Origin: an uncultured Alphaproteobacteria bacterium | GTDB lineage: Bacteria; Pseudomonadota; Alphaproteobacteria; HIMB59; GCA-002718135 | Length of the DNA: 64,000 nt | Reading direction: 5' to 3' | Assembly: GCA_902620425.1 (NCBI GenBank) | Contig: CACNHX010000001.1 | Coordinates: forward strand, 1 to 64,000 | Shown: positions 29,689-40,838 of the stretch, piece by piece | How positions within the stretch are numbered: the first letter of the stretch is position 1 | Layout: each line of letters opens with the position of its first letter | Translations under genes and position numbers: made by a program | The notes under the pieces: generated by a model | The model's input: the letters and a program-made list of their open reading frames with translations, nothing else | Told to the model about the DNA's origin: nothing | Database searches by the model: none

Positions 29689-30168
29689 TTATCTATATTT
29701 TCTATCGAGATAAATATTTTGAGCAATTTCTTGCTCCCATCTATCTCCATTTTCTAAAAGTTTATCTTTATTATAAATTAATTCCTCTCTCGTTTCAGTG
29801 GCAAATTCAAAATTTGGTCCTTCGACTATTGCATCAACTGGACAAGATTCTTGACATAAACCACAGTAAATACATTTAGTCATATCTATATCATATCTTG
29901 TTGTTCTTCTGCTTCCATCCTCTCTTGGCTCTGCTTCAATTGTAATTGCCTGAGCAGGACATACTGCTTCACAAAGCTTACATGCGATACATCTTTCTTC
30001 CCCACTTGGATATCTTCTCAATGCATGCTCACCTCTAAAACGCGGGCTTAATGGACCTTTTTCATGAGGATAATTTATTGTAACTTTAGATTTAAATATG
30101 TATTTGAAAGTTAAAAATAGTCCTTGAAATAATTCAAATAAAGTAAAAGATTTAATAAGTTTATACAT
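29689..30168 (-). CDS. nuoI: NADH-quinone oxidoreductase subunit I
   Basis: Peripheral-arm subunit with two [4Fe-4S] clusters (N6a, N6b). The two ferredoxin motifs are [15 protein letters not shown] and [16 protein letters not shown] chose the ATG at 30168 ([16 protein letters not shown]), one base after the nuoH stop; this gives 159 aa, the family norm. A TTG at 30189 would add seven unusual residues (with RCCQ) and overlap nuoH. Confidence 0.96.
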   Translation of the reverse strand: MYKLIKSFTLFELFQGLFLTFKYIFKSKVTINYPHEKGPLSPRFRGEHALRRYPSGEERCIACKLCEAVCPAQAITIEAEPREDGSRRTTRYDIDMTKCIYCGLCQESCPVDAIVEGPNFEFATETREELIYNKDKLLENGDRWEQEIAQNIYLDRKYR

Positions 30169-30169
30169 A

Positions 30170-31171
30170 TTAATTTGGCAGCATCTCAAAATATACTAAA
30201 AAACCAGAAGTTGCCACAACCCAAAACAAAGAAAATGGCAGAAAAACTTTCCATCCAAGTCTCATTAACTGATCATATCTATATCTTGGGAAAGTTCCTC
30301 TAACCCAAATAAATAAAAATAATATAAATATTACTTTCACAGTAAACCAGATTACTCCAGGAACAATATTTAATGGGAATACATCAAATGGAGGAAGCCA
30401 TCCGCCTAAAAAAAGAATGACAGTCATAGAAGACATTAAAATCATACTTGCGTATTCACCTAAAAAAAATAATACAAATGAAGCAGATGAATATTCAGTA
30501 AAAAATCCTGCAACAAGTGTTGACTCATCTTCAGGAAGATCAAAAGGTAATCTATTTGTTTCAGCTAACGCAGAAATAAAAAAAATAACGAACATAGGTA
30601 ATAATGGAATTGCAAACCATACAGTCTGCTGAGCTAAAACTATCTTTGACAAATTTAAAGAACCTACACATAATAATACTGTAATTATTACAAATCCAAT
30701 TGATACTTCATATGAAACCATTTGAGCAGCTGATCTTAATGCTCCTAGAAAAGGATATTGAGAGTTACTAGCCCAACCAGCCATTATTATTCCGTATACT
30801 CCAAGAGATGATACTGCAAACAGATACATGATACCTACGTTAATATCAGAGACTACCCATCCTGGAGCAAAAGGTATTACTGCCCAACCTGCTAAGCTAA
30901 GTACCATTGTTATTATGGGTGCTAAAATAAAAACAATTTTATTTGATCCACTAGGTATAATATTTTCTTTAGTAATAAGTTTTAATGCATCAGCAAAGCT
31001 TTGTAATATACCAAAAGGACCTACTATATTTGGACCTCTTCTTAATTGAATTAGAGCTAAAACTTTTCTTTCAGCATAAACTAAAAAAGCTACAGATATT
31101 AAAACTGGTACTACAACAGCAAGTATTTGGGCAACGATTATTAGCCCTGTAATTAATATATCATAATTCAT
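30170..31171 (-). CDS. nuoH: NADH-quinone oxidoreductase subunit H
   Basis: Membrane subunit at the quinone site linking the peripheral and membrane arms, 333 aa with eight helices. Typical blocks are [51 protein letters not shown] with the conserved acidic loop, and [18 protein letters not shown]. It starts seven bases after nuoG. Confidence 0.97.
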   Translation of the reverse strand: MNYDILITGLIIVAQILAVVVPVLISVAFLVYAERKVLALIQLRRGPNIVGPFGILQSFADALKLITKENIIPSGSNKIVFILAPIITMVLSLAGWAVIPFAPGWVVSDINVGIMYLFAVSSLGVYGIIMAGWASNSQYPFLGALRSAAQMVSYEVSIGFVIITVLLCVGSLNLSKIVLAQQTVWFAIPLLPMFVIFFISALAETNRLPFDLPEDESTLVAGFFTEYSSASFVLFFLGEYASMILMSSMTVILFLGGWLPPFDVFPLNIVPGVIWFTVKVIFILFLFIWVRGTFPRYRYDQLMRLGWKVFLPFSLFWVVATSGFLVYFEMLPN

Positions 31172-31178
31172 GTAATTA

Positions 31179-33218
31179 TTATGCTGCCTTATTTAAAATA
31201 TCTTTAGTACATTTTGCCATTGTTTCAGAAGATCTAGAAATAGAGTCGGTCATATAAAAATTTTCAATGTTATATTTAATTTTAATATTCTCAATTTTAT
31301 TATTTTTAGCAAAAGTTATTTCGCCAATAGAATTAACTTCATTTAAAAGAGCAAATTGACCATAGGTACTGGTAAGCTCATTTCGAAGCTCCCCAATATT
31401 ATTAAAATTTAAATTTTTTTCAAATAAGTCACTTAAAACTCTAAAAATTTTCCACTCCTCTTTTGCTTCACCTATTGGATTATGACACTTAGTTGTTTGA
31501 ATAACTCTGCCTTCTATATTCATATAAGTAGAACTTTTCTCAGTATATGCAGGGGTTGGTAAAATTATATCAGCTATAGATGCTGAAACGTCTCCATGAT
31601 GACCAAGATAAACAACAAAAGCATTTTCAAATGTTGAAAAATTTATCTCATCTAACCCCATTAAGAAAACTACAGGCTTTGTTTTATCAATATGTTTTTT
31701 TAATTGTTTATTATAATCATTATCAAATTTTTTATTATAAAATTTCAAATCTAATGCTCCTACTCTAGAAATATCTTGGTTAAGAATATTTAATGGATTT
31801 ATATTTTTATTTTTTTGAATTTTTTTCGCAATTAATCCTGCAGTTTCTAATATTTTTTTTCCATGACCATTATTTATTGCTGAAGTACCTAATATTATAA
31901 GCGGGTTTTTTGCAGATTTTAAAACTTTATTGAATTCAGATTTATTGTTACACAAATTATTAAGGTAATCTAAAGAATCAGATAAATGATGATAATCGTA
32001 AGTAAGGTCTAATTTAGGACCTATAAGAGCAATTTTGCAGTTATTTTCAATATATGCCTTTCTAATTCTAGCGTTTAATACCGCCGCTTCCCATCTGGGG
32101 TTGGATCCGATTAAAAGAATAGCATCAGCCTTTTCAATTTCTTGAATTGTTGAATTAAATTTATAACTTGAAGATGAATTATCGATAATTTGCGTATTAT
32201 CAAATCTGCAATCATAGTTTTTTGATTTTAGTGAATTGCTAAATTTTTGTGCGGAATATAAAGTTTCAATATCGGTAAACTTACCAGATAGGAATACAGT
32301 ATTTTCTTTACCTCTTTTTGTAATTTCTTTTTTTATTAATTCAAATGCATTATCCCATGAAGATTTTTGGAGTTTTTTATTTGATTTAGAATATACATTA
32401 TCCAATCTTTGACTTGAGAGTCCATCAACTGCAAATCTAGATTTATCACTTATCCATTCTTCATTGGTTTCTTCATTTATTCTAGGAAGAGCTCTTAATA
32501 CTTTTTTTCCTCTTGTATCAATTCTTATACTTGAACCTATGCCATCAAACACATCGAATGTTTCTGTCTTAGTTAGTTCCCATGGTCTAGATTTAAATGC
32601 GTATGGCTTACTTGTTAAAGCGCCAACAGGACACAAATCAATTACATTTCCAGATAATTCTGACTCAATAGTTTTTTCTAAGTATGTAGTGATCTCAGCA
32701 TTTTCACCTCTGCCAAGCAATCCTATATCATCAACTCCAGCAACTTCTGTAGAAAACCTTACGCATCTTGTGCAATGTATACATCTTGTCATAATTGTTT
32801 TGACGAGTGGTCCCATATTTTTATTTTGAACTGCTCTTTTATTTTCTTCATATCTAGTTTTGTCAAACCCATAATACATAGCTTGATCTTGAAGATCACA
32901 CTCTCCTCCTTGATCACAAATAGGGCAATCCAATGGATGATTAATAAGAAGAAACTCCATTACGCCTTTACGAGCTTTTTTTACTGTTTCGGTATTAGTT
33001 TTTATAACCATTCCATCTGAAGCTGGCATAGCGCATGATGCAATAGGTTTTGGAGCTTTTTCCATTTCTACTAAACACATTCTACAGTTTCCTGCTATTG
33101 AGAGTTTTTCATGATAACAAAATCTTGGAATTTCAGTTCCTACTTGTTCACAAGCTTGCATTACGGTCATGCCGTTTTCAAATTCGTATTCTTTGTTGTC
33201 AATTGTTATCTTTGGCAC
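31179..33218 (-). CDS. nuoG: NADH-quinone oxidoreductase subunit G
   Basis: Largest peripheral-arm subunit (679 aa) carrying the N1b, N4 and N5 iron-sulfur clusters. Visible are the [2Fe-2S] motif [15 protein letters not shown], the His-Cys region [18 protein letters not shown] (N5) and [10 protein letters not shown] with [10 protein letters not shown] (N4). A molybdopterin-oxidoreductase-like domain without cofactor follows. Junction with nuoF is a one-base overlap. Confidence 0.97.
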   Translation of the reverse strand: MPKITIDNKEYEFENGMTVMQACEQVGTEIPRFCYHEKLSIAGNCRMCLVEMEKAPKPIASCAMPASDGMVIKTNTETVKKARKGVMEFLLINHPLDCPICDQGGECDLQDQAMYYGFDKTRYEENKRAVQNKNMGPLVKTIMTRCIHCTRCVRFSTEVAGVDDIGLLGRGENAEITTYLEKTIESELSGNVIDLCPVGALTSKPYAFKSRPWELTKTETFDVFDGIGSSIRIDTRGKKVLRALPRINEETNEEWISDKSRFAVDGLSSQRLDNVYSKSNKKLQKSSWDNAFELIKKEITKRGKENTVFLSGKFTDIETLYSAQKFSNSLKSKNYDCRFDNTQIIDNSSSSYKFNSTIQEIEKADAILLIGSNPRWEAAVLNARIRKAYIENNCKIALIGPKLDLTYDYHHLSDSLDYLNNLCNNKSEFNKVLKSAKNPLIILGTSAINNGHGKKILETAGLIAKKIQKNKNINPLNILNQDISRVGALDLKFYNKKFDNDYNKQLKKHIDKTKPVVFLMGLDEINFSTFENAFVVYLGHHGDVSASIADIILPTPAYTEKSSTYMNIEGRVIQTTKCHNPIGEAKEEWKIFRVLSDLFEKNLNFNNIGELRNELTSTYGQFALLNEVNSIGEITFAKNNKIENIKIKYNIENFYMTDSISRSSETMAKCTKDILNKAA

Positions 33219-34492
33219 TAGGCTACTCTTCTGTTTCTTTCTTCAATTCTTTTTTCAATTTCAGGTCTAAAATGTCTAAACAAACCTTGAATAGGCCAAG
33301 CAGCAGCATCACCTAAGGCGCAAATAGTATGACCTTCAATTTGCTTTGTTACATCTAAAATTTTATCAATATCTTTGTGTTTAACATTTCCATGAATCAT
33401 TTTTTCCATCATTCTGTACATCCATCCAGTACCTTCTCTGCAAGGTGTACATTGACCACAACTTTCATGCTTATAAAAATGTGATAATCTGGCTATTGCC
33501 TCAACAATATCTGTTGATTTATTCATTACAATAACAGCCGCAGTGCCTAATCCACTTTGCACCTCTTTTAGACTATCAAAATCCATTTTTACAGTATCAC
33601 ATATAGACTTAGGTAATAAAGGCACACTTGCACCTCCAGGAATCACAGCTAATAGATTTTCCCAACCACCAATTACCCCACCTGCATGTTTTTCAATGAG
33701 ATCTTTCAGTGGTATGCCCATTTCTTCTTCTACATTACATGGATTATTTACGTGTCCAGAGATACTAAAAATTTTTGTACCCGTATTATTTGCACTACCT
33801 AAATTAGCAAACCATTTAGAACCACGTCTTAAAATAGTTGGTGAGACAGCGATTGTTTCAACATTTGTAACTGTTGTAGGACATCCATATAAGCCTGCAC
33901 CAGCAGGAAATGGAGGCTTTAATCGAGGCTGACCTTTTTTACCCTCTAAACTTTCAAGTAAAGCAGTTTCTTCACCACAAATATATGCTCCTGCTCCTCT
34001 GTGAAGATAAATATCAAAATCCCACCCTGTACCACATGCATTTTTACCAATTAAATTATTTGCGTAGGCTTCATCTATTGCTTTTTGTAAATTAGAAGAT
34101 TCAGAATAATATTCACCCCTTATATAAATATAACAAGTATGTGCATGCATTGCAAAGGAAGCAACTAAACAACCTTCTAAAAGAAGATGTGGGTCGTTTC
34201 TCATAATCTCTCGATCTTTACATGTTCCTGGCTCTGACTCATCTGCATTAACAACTAGGTAATGATCTTTTCCAGAGTCTTTTGGCATAAATGACCACTT
34301 AAGTCCCGCAGGAAAACCTGCTCCTCCCCTGCCTCTTAATTGACTATTTTTAATTTCCTCAACAATTTTATCACTACCCATGTTAATAAGTTCTTTAGTA
34401 TTTGACCAAATACCTCTTTTTTTGGCACCTTCTAGTTTCCAGTCTTCAAAACCGTATAAATTTTTAAAAATTTTATCTTTTTCCTTAAGCAT
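33218..34492 (-). CDS. nuoF: NADH-quinone oxidoreductase subunit F
   Basis: NADH- and FMN-binding subunit where NADH is oxidised. Signature blocks are [17 protein letters not shown] (NADH/FMN), [35 protein letters not shown] and the [4Fe-4S] N3 motif [15 protein letters not shown] chose the ATG at 34492 ([14 protein letters not shown]), which overlaps the nuoE stop by 8 bp; a TTG at 34528 would add twelve residues. About 424 aa, normal. Confidence 0.96.
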   Translation of the reverse strand: MLKEKDKIFKNLYGFEDWKLEGAKKRGIWSNTKELINMGSDKIVEEIKNSQLRGRGGAGFPAGLKWSFMPKDSGKDHYLVVNADESEPGTCKDREIMRNDPHLLLEGCLVASFAMHAHTCYIYIRGEYYSESSNLQKAIDEAYANNLIGKNACGTGWDFDIYLHRGAGAYICGEETALLESLEGKKGQPRLKPPFPAGAGLYGCPTTVTNVETIAVSPTILRRGSKWFANLGSANNTGTKIFSISGHVNNPCNVEEEMGIPLKDLIEKHAGGVIGGWENLLAVIPGGASVPLLPKSICDTVKMDFDSLKEVQSGLGTAAVIVMNKSTDIVEAIARLSHFYKHESCGQCTPCREGTGWMYRMMEKMIHGNVKHKDIDKILDVTKQIEGHTICALGDAAAWPIQGLFRHFRPEIEKRIEERNRRVA

Positions 34493-35084
34493 CAAATTTT
34501 CTTTCAGGTTGTGATGATTTTCTACCAATTTGTGAACCTACTTTTATTGATTTATTATCTTTTAAATCTTGAAGTATTTTTTTAAAACTCTCTTCATCTA
34601 AATCTTCATAATAATCATCATTGATCTGGACCATAGGAGCATTGCAACATGCACCTAAGCATTCAACTTCTACAACTGTAAATATTTCATCAGCACTTGT
34701 CTCGCCGATATTAGTTTCGCAAACTTCTTGTGCAACTTTAGACAGTTTATCACTCCCTCTTAACCAACAAGGTGTCGTTCTACAAATTTGAACAAAATTT
34801 TTACCAATAGGTTCTAAATTAAACATCGAATAAAAAGTGGCAACTTCCAATACTCTTATATAAGACATACTTAGAGTTTCAGCTACTTTTTCCATTGAGT
34901 TTTTACTTAGCCATCCATTATTTTGTCTTTGTGCTAAATCAAGCAAAGGAATAACTGCGCTTTGAATACGATTTGATGGATATTTTTTTATTATTTCAGA
35001 AATTTTTTTAAAATTTTCTGATGACCATTCAAAATTATTATTAATTTTTTTATATACTTTATTATTTGTACCAGGATGATGCAT
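34485..35084 (-). CDS. nuoE: NADH-quinone oxidoreductase subunit E
   Basis: Thioredoxin-fold subunit holding the [2Fe-2S] cluster N1a. The ligands are in [10 protein letters not shown] and in [16 protein letters not shown]. 199 aa, somewhat long because of an N-terminal lysine/asparagine-rich lead (about 1-25) and a basic C-terminal tail. Junction with nuoD is a one-base overlap (TAATG-like). Confidence 0.95.
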   Translation of the reverse strand: MHHPGTNNKVYKKINNNFEWSSENFKKISEIIKKYPSNRIQSAVIPLLDLAQRQNNGWLSKNSMEKVAETLSMSYIRVLEVATFYSMFNLEPIGKNFVQICRTTPCWLRGSDKLSKVAQEVCETNIGETSADEIFTVVEVECLGACCNAPMVQINDDYYEDLDEESFKKILQDLKDNKSIKVGSQIGRKSSQPERKFDA

Positions 35085-36262
35085 TATCTATCTATCTCTC
35101 CAAAAACAATATCTAAGCTACCTAGTATAGCGGCTATGTCAGCCATTAAGTGGCCTTTAGATAAATGATCCAATGTTTGAAGGTGTGCAAAACCTGGTGC
35201 TCTTATTTTACATCTATATGGTTTACTAGATCCATCTGAAACAAGGTAAACACCAAATTCACCCTTTGGAGCTTCTACTGCACTATAAACTTGACCAGCG
35301 GGAACACGGTAACCTTCAGTGAAAAGTTTAAAATGATGAATTAAAGCTTCCATTGATTTTTTCATTTGATTTCTTTTCGGAGGTGTAATTTTATTATCCT
35401 CAATTGATATTGGACCTGTTTTGATTTTATTTAAACATTGGTTAATAATACTAATGCTTTGTCTCATTTCCTCTATGCGAACCAAATATCGATCAAAACA
35501 ATCACCATTTTTTCCAACAGGAACTTCAAAATCAACTTGATCATAGGCGTCATAAGGTTGAGATCTTCTTAAATCCCATGCCACACCTGCACTTCTTAAT
35601 ACAGGACCCGAACACCCCCATTCAATTGCTTCTGACTTTGAAATTATTCCTATATCAACTGATCGTTGTCTTAAAATTCTGTTATTAGTCAGCAAGCTTT
35701 CAAGATCATCAATAAATTTTGGAAGAGTTTTAAAATGGTCAAATAATTTTTCTTCCATTCCTTCTGGCATATCCTGATGAACTCCGCCAGGTCTAAAATA
35801 GGCTGCATGAAATCTTGCCCCAGATACTGCTTCATGAAACTCCAAAAGCTTTTCCCTTTCTTCAAAACACCATAAAAAAGGTGTCACTGCACCAATGTCA
35901 GCAGCATAGGCAGGTATATTTAATAAATGATTTAGTATTCTAGTAATTTCGGCAAAAATAACTCGAATATATTTAGCTCTTTCAGGAACATTGATACCTA
36001 GGAGATTTTCAGTTGCCAATGCAAAAGCATGTTCTTGACACATTGGTGAAACGTAATCAAGTCTATCAAAATAAGGGACAGCCTGAAGATAAGTTTTATA
36101 TTCAATTAATTTTTCTGTCCCCCTATGTAACAATCCAATGTGTGGTTCTGCTCTTTGAACTACTTCACCTTCAAGCTCAACTACTAAACGTAAAACACCA
36201 TGCGCAGCTGGATGTTGAGGACCAAAGTTAATTGTAGTTGTATTTAGTTCTACTTCTTTCAT
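35084..36262 (-). CDS. nuoD: NADH-quinone oxidoreductase subunit D
   Basis: 49-kDa subunit forming the quinone pocket with NuoB. The N-terminal [22 protein letters not shown] and [16 protein letters not shown], and the C-terminal FGEIDR, are hallmark segments; the quinone-binding His and Tyr regions are intact. 392 aa, full length. It begins directly after nuoC. Confidence 0.97.
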   Translation of the reverse strand: MKEVELNTTTINFGPQHPAAHGVLRLVVELEGEVVQRAEPHIGLLHRGTEKLIEYKTYLQAVPYFDRLDYVSPMCQEHAFALATENLLGINVPERAKYIRVIFAEITRILNHLLNIPAYAADIGAVTPFLWCFEEREKLLEFHEAVSGARFHAAYFRPGGVHQDMPEGMEEKLFDHFKTLPKFIDDLESLLTNNRILRQRSVDIGIISKSEAIEWGCSGPVLRSAGVAWDLRRSQPYDAYDQVDFEVPVGKNGDCFDRYLVRIEEMRQSISIINQCLNKIKTGPISIEDNKITPPKRNQMKKSMEALIHHFKLFTEGYRVPAGQVYSAVEAPKGEFGVYLVSDGSSKPYRCKIRAPGFAHLQTLDHLSKGHLMADIAAILGSLDIVFGEIDR

Positions 36263-36844
36263 TTAATTTTCACCAGTAGATTTCTCATCACCAAAAAGTT
36301 TGTTTTCCATTCCTTCCCAAGGAGATTCACTATCGAAATTTCTAAATTCTTGAGTTAACTTTACAGGCTCATATATTACTTTTTTTTCAAGGTCATTATA
36401 GCGAACTTCTGTGTGTCCTGTTAAAGGAAAATCTTTGCGCAATGGATAACCTTCAAAATTATAATCCGTCATTATCCTTCTTAAATCAGGATGGTTAATA
36501 AATTTAATTCCAAATAAATCATAACATTCTCTTTCATACCAATCCGCAGATTTGTGAATATTTGTTATTGTTTCTATGTTTTCATTTTCTTTAATAAAAG
36601 TTTTAAGAATAATTTTTTTATTTTTTGTTAAACTTTGCAAAATATAAATCAAATCAAATCTAAATTCTCTTGAAGGATAGTCTACAGCTGTAATATCTAA
36701 TAATTGATTGAAATTAAGCTCAGTGTTATCTCTTAATTCGTTAAAAATTTTTATAATATTATTTTTTTCAAATTCTATTTCTAACAAATTATTATTTTCT
36801 AAAACATTATTTATGCCATCTATTTTAGTAAGAAATTTAATCAT
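36263..36844 (-). CDS. nuoC: NADH-quinone oxidoreductase subunit C
   Basis: 30-kDa peripheral-arm subunit, 193 aa. The family signature SADWYERECYDLFGIKF with HPDLRRIMTDYNFEGYPLRKDFPLTG is plain. The gene is separate from nuoD, unlike the nuoCD fusion of E. coli. It starts six bases downstream of nuoB. Confidence 0.96.
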   Translation of the reverse strand: MIKFLTKIDGINNVLENNNLLEIEFEKNNIIKIFNELRDNTELNFNQLLDITAVDYPSREFRFDLIYILQSLTKNKKIILKTFIKENENIETITNIHKSADWYERECYDLFGIKFINHPDLRRIMTDYNFEGYPLRKDFPLTGHTEVRYNDLEKKVIYEPVKLTQEFRNFDSESPWEGMENKLFGDEKSTGEN

Positions 36845-36850
36845 ATAAAA

Positions 36851-37363
36851 TTATCTTTTAAACTTATTTTCTCTTCTAATTTTTTTCTGTAATTGCAATA
36901 TGCCGTAAACTAATGCTTCTGCTGTTGGGGGGCATCCTGGTACGTAAACATCAACAGGGACTATCCTATCACATCCTCTAACTACTGAATACGAGTAGTG
37001 ATAATATCCGCCACCATTTGCACATGAACCCATTGATATTACCCACCTAGGTTCTGGCATTTGATCATAAACTTTTCTTAAAGCCGGTGCCATTTTATTA
37101 GTTAGTGTTCCAGCAACAATCATTACATCAGATTGTCGAGGACTACCTCTAGGTATGACTCCATAACGATCTAGATCATATCTTGCCATATAAGAATGTA
37201 TCATTTCTACTCCACAACATGCTAATCCAAAAGTCATTGGCCATAAGGAACCAGTTCTAGCCCAAGTAAGAATTTTATCGTAGCTAGCAACTAAGAAACC
37301 TTTAGACGATAATTCTGTGTTTAGAGTATCGTCAACAATTTTTTTTGCTTCATCTACTCCCAT
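36851..37363 (-). CDS. nuoB: NADH-quinone oxidoreductase subunit B
   Basis: Holds cluster N2, the last iron-sulfur cluster before quinone. Cluster ligands are in [19 protein letters not shown] and [12 protein letters not shown] chose the ATG at 37363 ([12 protein letters not shown]), preceded by an AGGAG at 37372-37376 and overlapping nuoA by 10 bp. An upstream ATG at 37384 would add seven residues and place the start 31 bp inside nuoA. About 170 aa. Confidence 0.95.
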   Translation of the reverse strand: MGVDEAKKIVDDTLNTELSSKGFLVASYDKILTWARTGSLWPMTFGLACCGVEMIHSYMARYDLDRYGVIPRGSPRQSDVMIVAGTLTNKMAPALRKVYDQMPEPRWVISMGSCANGGGYYHYSYSVVRGCDRIVPVDVYVPGCPPTAEALVYGILQLQKKIRRENKFKR

Positions 37364-37719
37364 TCTAAAGCTCCTTTTTTCCATTCATAAATAAAACCAA
37401 TAGTTAAAATGGTCAGGAAAATCATCATTGACCAAAAACCAAACAATCCAATTTTACCAAGTGTTATTGCCCATGGAAACAAAAAGGCAACTTCTAAATC
37501 AAAGATAATAAATAAGATTGCTACTAAATAAAATCTTACATCAAATCTTCCACGAGCATCGTCAAAAGCCTCAAATCCACACTCATAAGCAGATAATTTT
37601 TCTTGATCTGGTTGAGAATCTCCGACTACAAAAGATAATAAAGTCATTCCAACAGCCAATGCAAAAGCTATGAAAATAAAAATTAATATGGGTAAATATT
37701 CAAATAGAAACTCTGACAC
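37354..37719 (-). CDS. nuoA: NADH-quinone oxidoreductase subunit A
   Basis: Three-helix membrane subunit, 121 aa, first gene of the Complex I operon. The conserved loop [38 protein letters not shown] region (about 45-83) is diagnostic. The start codon is GTG at 37719. The 100 bases between it and tRNA-Asp contain a possible promoter on the minus strand (TTGAAT with TACTAA-like -10), but I see no strong consensus. Confidence 0.95.
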   Translation of the reverse strand: MSEFLFEYLPILIFIFIAFALAVGMTLLSFVVGDSQPDQEKLSAYECGFEAFDDARGRFDVRFYLVAILFIIFDLEVAFLFPWAITLGKIGLFGFWSMMIFLTILTIGFIYEWKKGALEWE

Positions 37720-37819
37720 TATAATCTCACAATTAAATTAGTAATGTATTTAACGATTTATTCAACAATAACAACGTGTCTAGTTGCGACTTTAGTACAC
37801 AAAATAAATTCAAAGAGAG

Positions 37820-37896
37820 TGGCGCGAGAGACGGGATTCGAACCCGCGGCCTCTGCCGTGACAGGGCAGCGTTCTAACCAGCTGAACTACTCCCGC
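37820..37896 (-). tRNA. tRNA-Asp (GTC)
   Basis: Cloverleaf on the minus strand: acceptor GCGGGAG paired with CTCTCGC (one G-U), D-arm GTTCAGCTGGTTAGAAC, anticodon stem CTGCC/GGCAG with loop CTGTCAC (anticodon GTC), T-arm GCGGGTTCGAATCCCGT, discriminator G and an encoded CCA (37820-37822). 77 nt. It follows tRNA-Val after only three bases, so the two share a precursor. Confidence 0.97.
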
Positions 37897-37899
37897 GCA

Positions 37900-37975
37900 T
37901 GGTGGGTGTTGAGAGACTTGAACTCCCGACCCTCTCGGTGTAAACGAGATGCTCTACCAACTGAGCTAAACACCC
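37900..37975 (-). tRNA. tRNA-Val (TAC)
   Basis: Minus-strand cloverleaf: acceptor GGGTGTT pairs with AACACCC, D-arm GCTCAGTTGGTAGAGC, anticodon stem CTCG.. with loop TTTACAC (anticodon TAC), T-arm GGGAGTTCAAGTCTCTC, discriminator A and encoded CCA. 76 nt. Its 5' end is only nine bases after the hairpin that follows hup, leaving no room for its own promoter between them. Confidence 0.96.
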
Positions 37976-37984
37976 AAATAAAAG

Positions 37985-38010
37985 CGGCTGTTAAATTTAT
38001 TTAACAGCCG
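37985..38010 (-). terminator. Hairpin after hup (terminator or processing stem)
   Basis: A perfect 11-bp inverted repeat CGGCTGTTAAA / TTTAACAGCCG with a 4-base loop, followed on the minus strand by GCTTTTATTT. It looks like a Rho-independent terminator for hup, but the next nine bases lead straight into tRNA-Val. It may be a leaky terminator or an RNase-processed stem that separates mRNA from tRNA. Confidence 0.75.
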
Positions 38011-38029
38011 GTGCAAGAAAAAAAGATAA

Positions 38030-38305
38030 TTAATTGTTTACTGAGTCTTTTAGAGCTTTTCCTACAGTAAATTTAGGTCTTTTAGATGCAGGTATTTGAA
38101 TTGATTCACCTGTTCTAGGATTTCTACCAGTAGTTGCTTTTCTATGACTAACGCTAAAATTACCAAAACCTACAATACTAACCTTTTCATCTCTTTTTAA
38201 AGAATTAGTTATTGCGTCTAGAAAGCTTTCAATTGCTCTAGTTGCGTCAGATTTAGATAATCCTGCGGAAGATGCTACAGATGCGATAAGATCATTTTTA
38301 TTCAC
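38030..38305 (-). CDS. hupB: HU family DNA-binding protein
   Basis: Histone-like nucleoid protein, 91 aa. The DNA-binding arm signature GFGNFSVSHRKATTGRNPRTGESIQIPASKRPKF spans about 46-80, and N-terminal MNKNDLIASVA is typical. The start is GTG at 38305 with a strong AAAGGAGA Shine-Dalgarno sequence, one of the best in the window, consistent with high expression. The lon-hup-tRNA-nuoA order is classic for alphaproteobacteria. Confidence 0.96.
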   Translation of the reverse strand: MNKNDLIASVASSAGLSKSDATRAIESFLDAITNSLKRDEKVSIVGFGNFSVSHRKATTGRNPRTGESIQIPASKRPKFTVGKALKDSVNN

Positions 38306-38331
38306 TTTTAATCTCCTTTATTAATTTTTAT

Positions 38332-38361
38332 TAATAATTGTCTGTTTTCCAAACAAGTCAA
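38332..38361 (-). promoter_or_regulatory. Possible hup promoter
   Basis: In the 136-base lon-hup gap the minus strand carries TTGACT (38356-38361) with a TTATT-type -10 at 17-18 bases spacing (around 38332-38338). The -35 is near consensus; the -10 is poor. The rest of the gap includes a self-complementary T8A8 tract near lon's end and nothing else I can name. Confidence 0.35.
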
Positions 38362-38441
38362 CATTATTATTAAGATTTTCCCAGAAATAAGCGAATTTAT
38401 CAATTAATTGGCTTAATTTAATGTTTTTTTTAAAAAAAATA

Positions 38442-40808
38442 TTAATGTGTGCTAGTTGTATTTTGGTTATTTTTTAGTTGAGATTCGGTTAAATTTAATG
38501 GAATTATTGATTTGACTAATGTGTGTTCAAGAATTGAAAAAGCATCAGATACTGGGATTATCTTAATTCCTTTAATAACTTCTTTATCAAACTCAGAAAC
38601 TTCTCTGAAATTTTCTTGCGGTATAAGGACTTTTTTAATACCCGCTCTACTAGCAGCATAGATCTTCTCTTTTAAACCACCTATAGGTAAAACTCGACCC
38701 CTAAGTGTAATTTCTCCAGTCATTGCAACATCTCTTTTAATTTTATTATTTGTCAACGATGACACTAGAGAATTAAAAATAGCTATACCTGCACTTGGCC
38801 CATCTTTAGGTGTGGCTCCTTCAGGCACATGAATATGAATATCATAATTTTCAAAATCTTTAGGGTTTATTCCTAGGCTTACAGATTTTGATTTTACATA
38901 TGAGGTAGCTGCTTGGATAGATTCTTTCATCACTTCACCTAATTTACCTGTTATAGTGAGCTTACCTTTGCCTATAGATAAAATAACCTCCACTGATAGA
39001 ATTTCACCACCTACTTCGGTCCAGGCCAAACCATTCGTGACACCCACCAAATTCTTTTTTTCAATTTCACTTGATCTAAATTTTGCGATACCAAGAAGAT
39101 CTTGTAAAGATTTATCATTTAAATTAATTTTTTTCATTCTAGTAGTTTCTAATTTTTTAACAGTCTTTCTACAAACTTTAGAGATTTCTTTTTCAAGATT
39201 TCTTACTCCTGCCTCTCTAGTGTAATTTCTTATAATAGAATTTAGAACTTTAGAATTAAATGAAATCTCAGACTTTTTTATTCCATGATTTTTGATTTGC
39301 TTAGGAACTAAATATCTTTTTGCAATTTGATTTTTTTCCTTTTCTGTGTACCCAGGAATTCTTATAACTTCCATTCTATCAAGAAGAGCTGGTGGTATAT
39401 TAAGGGTGTTAGCTGTGCACACAAACATTACATCGGAAAGATCATAGTCAAGTTCTAAGTAATGATCATTAAATTTACTATTTTGTTCAGGATCAAGTAC
39501 TTCTAGAAGTGCAGAGGATGGATCTCCTCTCCAATCAGAGCCAAGTTTATCAATTTCATCAAGTAATATAAGTGGATTAGAAGATTTTGATTTTTTCATT
39601 GCTTGTATGAACCTTCCAGGCATTGAGCCGATATATGTTTTTCTATGACCTCTTATCTCAGCCTCATCCCTTACACCTCCTAAGGACATTCTAACGAAAC
39701 TTCTTCCTGTTGAATTCGCAATAGATTTGCCAAGAGACGTCTTTCCTACACCTGGTGGTCCAACTAAACACAAAATAGGACCTTTAAGTTTATTGGTTCT
39801 TTTTTGAACTGCTAAATATTCAAGAATTCTTTCTTTAACTTTGTCTAATCCATAGTGATCGTTCTCTAATATTGTAGAGGCTTTATTGATATTTTGAGAA
39901 ATTTGGTCGGGATTGTTCCATGGTATTGACATTACCCAGTCTAGGTAGTTTCTGATTACAGTTGCCTCGGCTGACATTGGGCTCATATTCTTTAATTTTT
40001 TAATTTCTGATACACATTTTTCTTTAGCTTCTTTAGATAAGTTATATTCATTTAATTTTTTCTCTAGCTCAGCTATCTCATCCAAATCTTCATTGTCCCC
40101 TAATTCTTTTTGAATAGCTTTCATTTGTTCATTCAGATAATATTCTTTCTGTGTTTTCTCCATTTGTCTCTTAACTCTACCTTTAATCTTTTTTTCAACT
40201 TGAAAAGAGTCAATTTCAGAAACTAAATAACTATAGACTTTGTTAAGTCTCTCTTCTGTATTTATAATTTCTAAAATTTCTTGTTTTTTAGATAATGAAA
40301 TCGAAATATTTGATACAATTATATCAACAATCTTATCAGGATCGTTTAGTATTTTGACATTATTAATAACGTCCAAAGATACCTTTTTATTAATTTTTTG
40401 AAATTCAACGAACTGCTCTATAACAAGTTTTTGCAATGCACGAATGTTTGTATTTTTTTTTGTTTTTTTATTAATTTCACTAATTGATGCTGTAATAAAT
40501 TCTTTATTAAAATTAATTTTATTTACTTTGGCTCTATGCATGCCTTCAACTAAAACTTTAAGAGTGCCATCTGGAAGTTTTAGCAACTGGATAACTTTGG
40601 CAACTGTCCCAAAAGAATATAGATTTTCTTTATCAGGGTTGTCAACTTTTGAATTCTTTTGAGAAAGTAAAAAAATTTTTTTATCTCCTGTCATTACATG
40701 GTTAAGTGCATTTACTGATTGTTCTCTTCCAACAAATAATGGGGCTACCATGTTTGGAAATACAACTATATCTCGGAGTGGAAGTACAGGAAGTAAATTT
40801 TTTAACAT
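38442..40808 (-). CDS. lon: ATP-dependent protease Lon
   Basis: AAA+ serine protease that degrades misfolded and regulatory proteins. 788 aa: N-terminal LON substrate domain (about 5-200), coiled-coil linker, ATPase with Walker A GPPGVGKTS (about 349-357) and Walker B ILLDEIDK. The protease domain contains PKDGPSAG with the catalytic Ser, and the catalytic Lys in GGLKEK. It lies in tig-clpP-clpX-lon-hup order, 30 bases downstream of clpX. Confidence 0.97.
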   Translation of the reverse strand: MLKNLLPVLPLRDIVVFPNMVAPLFVGREQSVNALNHVMTGDKKIFLLSQKNSKVDNPDKENLYSFGTVAKVIQLLKLPDGTLKVLVEGMHRAKVNKINFNKEFITASISEINKKTKKNTNIRALQKLVIEQFVEFQKINKKVSLDVINNVKILNDPDKIVDIIVSNISISLSKKQEILEIINTEERLNKVYSYLVSEIDSFQVEKKIKGRVKRQMEKTQKEYYLNEQMKAIQKELGDNEDLDEIAELEKKLNEYNLSKEAKEKCVSEIKKLKNMSPMSAEATVIRNYLDWVMSIPWNNPDQISQNINKASTILENDHYGLDKVKERILEYLAVQKRTNKLKGPILCLVGPPGVGKTSLGKSIANSTGRSFVRMSLGGVRDEAEIRGHRKTYIGSMPGRFIQAMKKSKSSNPLILLDEIDKLGSDWRGDPSSALLEVLDPEQNSKFNDHYLELDYDLSDVMFVCTANTLNIPPALLDRMEVIRIPGYTEKEKNQIAKRYLVPKQIKNHGIKKSEISFNSKVLNSIIRNYTREAGVRNLEKEISKVCRKTVKKLETTRMKKINLNDKSLQDLLGIAKFRSSEIEKKNLVGVTNGLAWTEVGGEILSVEVILSIGKGKLTITGKLGEVMKESIQAATSYVKSKSVSLGINPKDFENYDIHIHVPEGATPKDGPSAGIAIFNSLVSSLTNNKIKRDVAMTGEITLRGRVLPIGGLKEKIYAASRAGIKKVLIPQENFREVSEFDKEVIKGIKIIPVSDAFSILEHTLVKSIIPLNLTESQLKNNQNTTSTH

Positions 40809-40838
40809 ATTATATAAATGATTATATATTGATCAAAT

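Noticed and set aside
37744..38004. Open frame of 86 codons on the plus strand
   Set aside because: It is the reverse complement of the two tRNA genes; ETGFEPAASAV-like and DLNSRPSRC-like peptides are well-known artefacts of antisense tRNA-Asp and tRNA-Val.
38400..38441. Self-complementary T8A8 tract downstream of lon
   Set aside because: A-T pairs only and no GC stem, so it does not qualify as a terminator.
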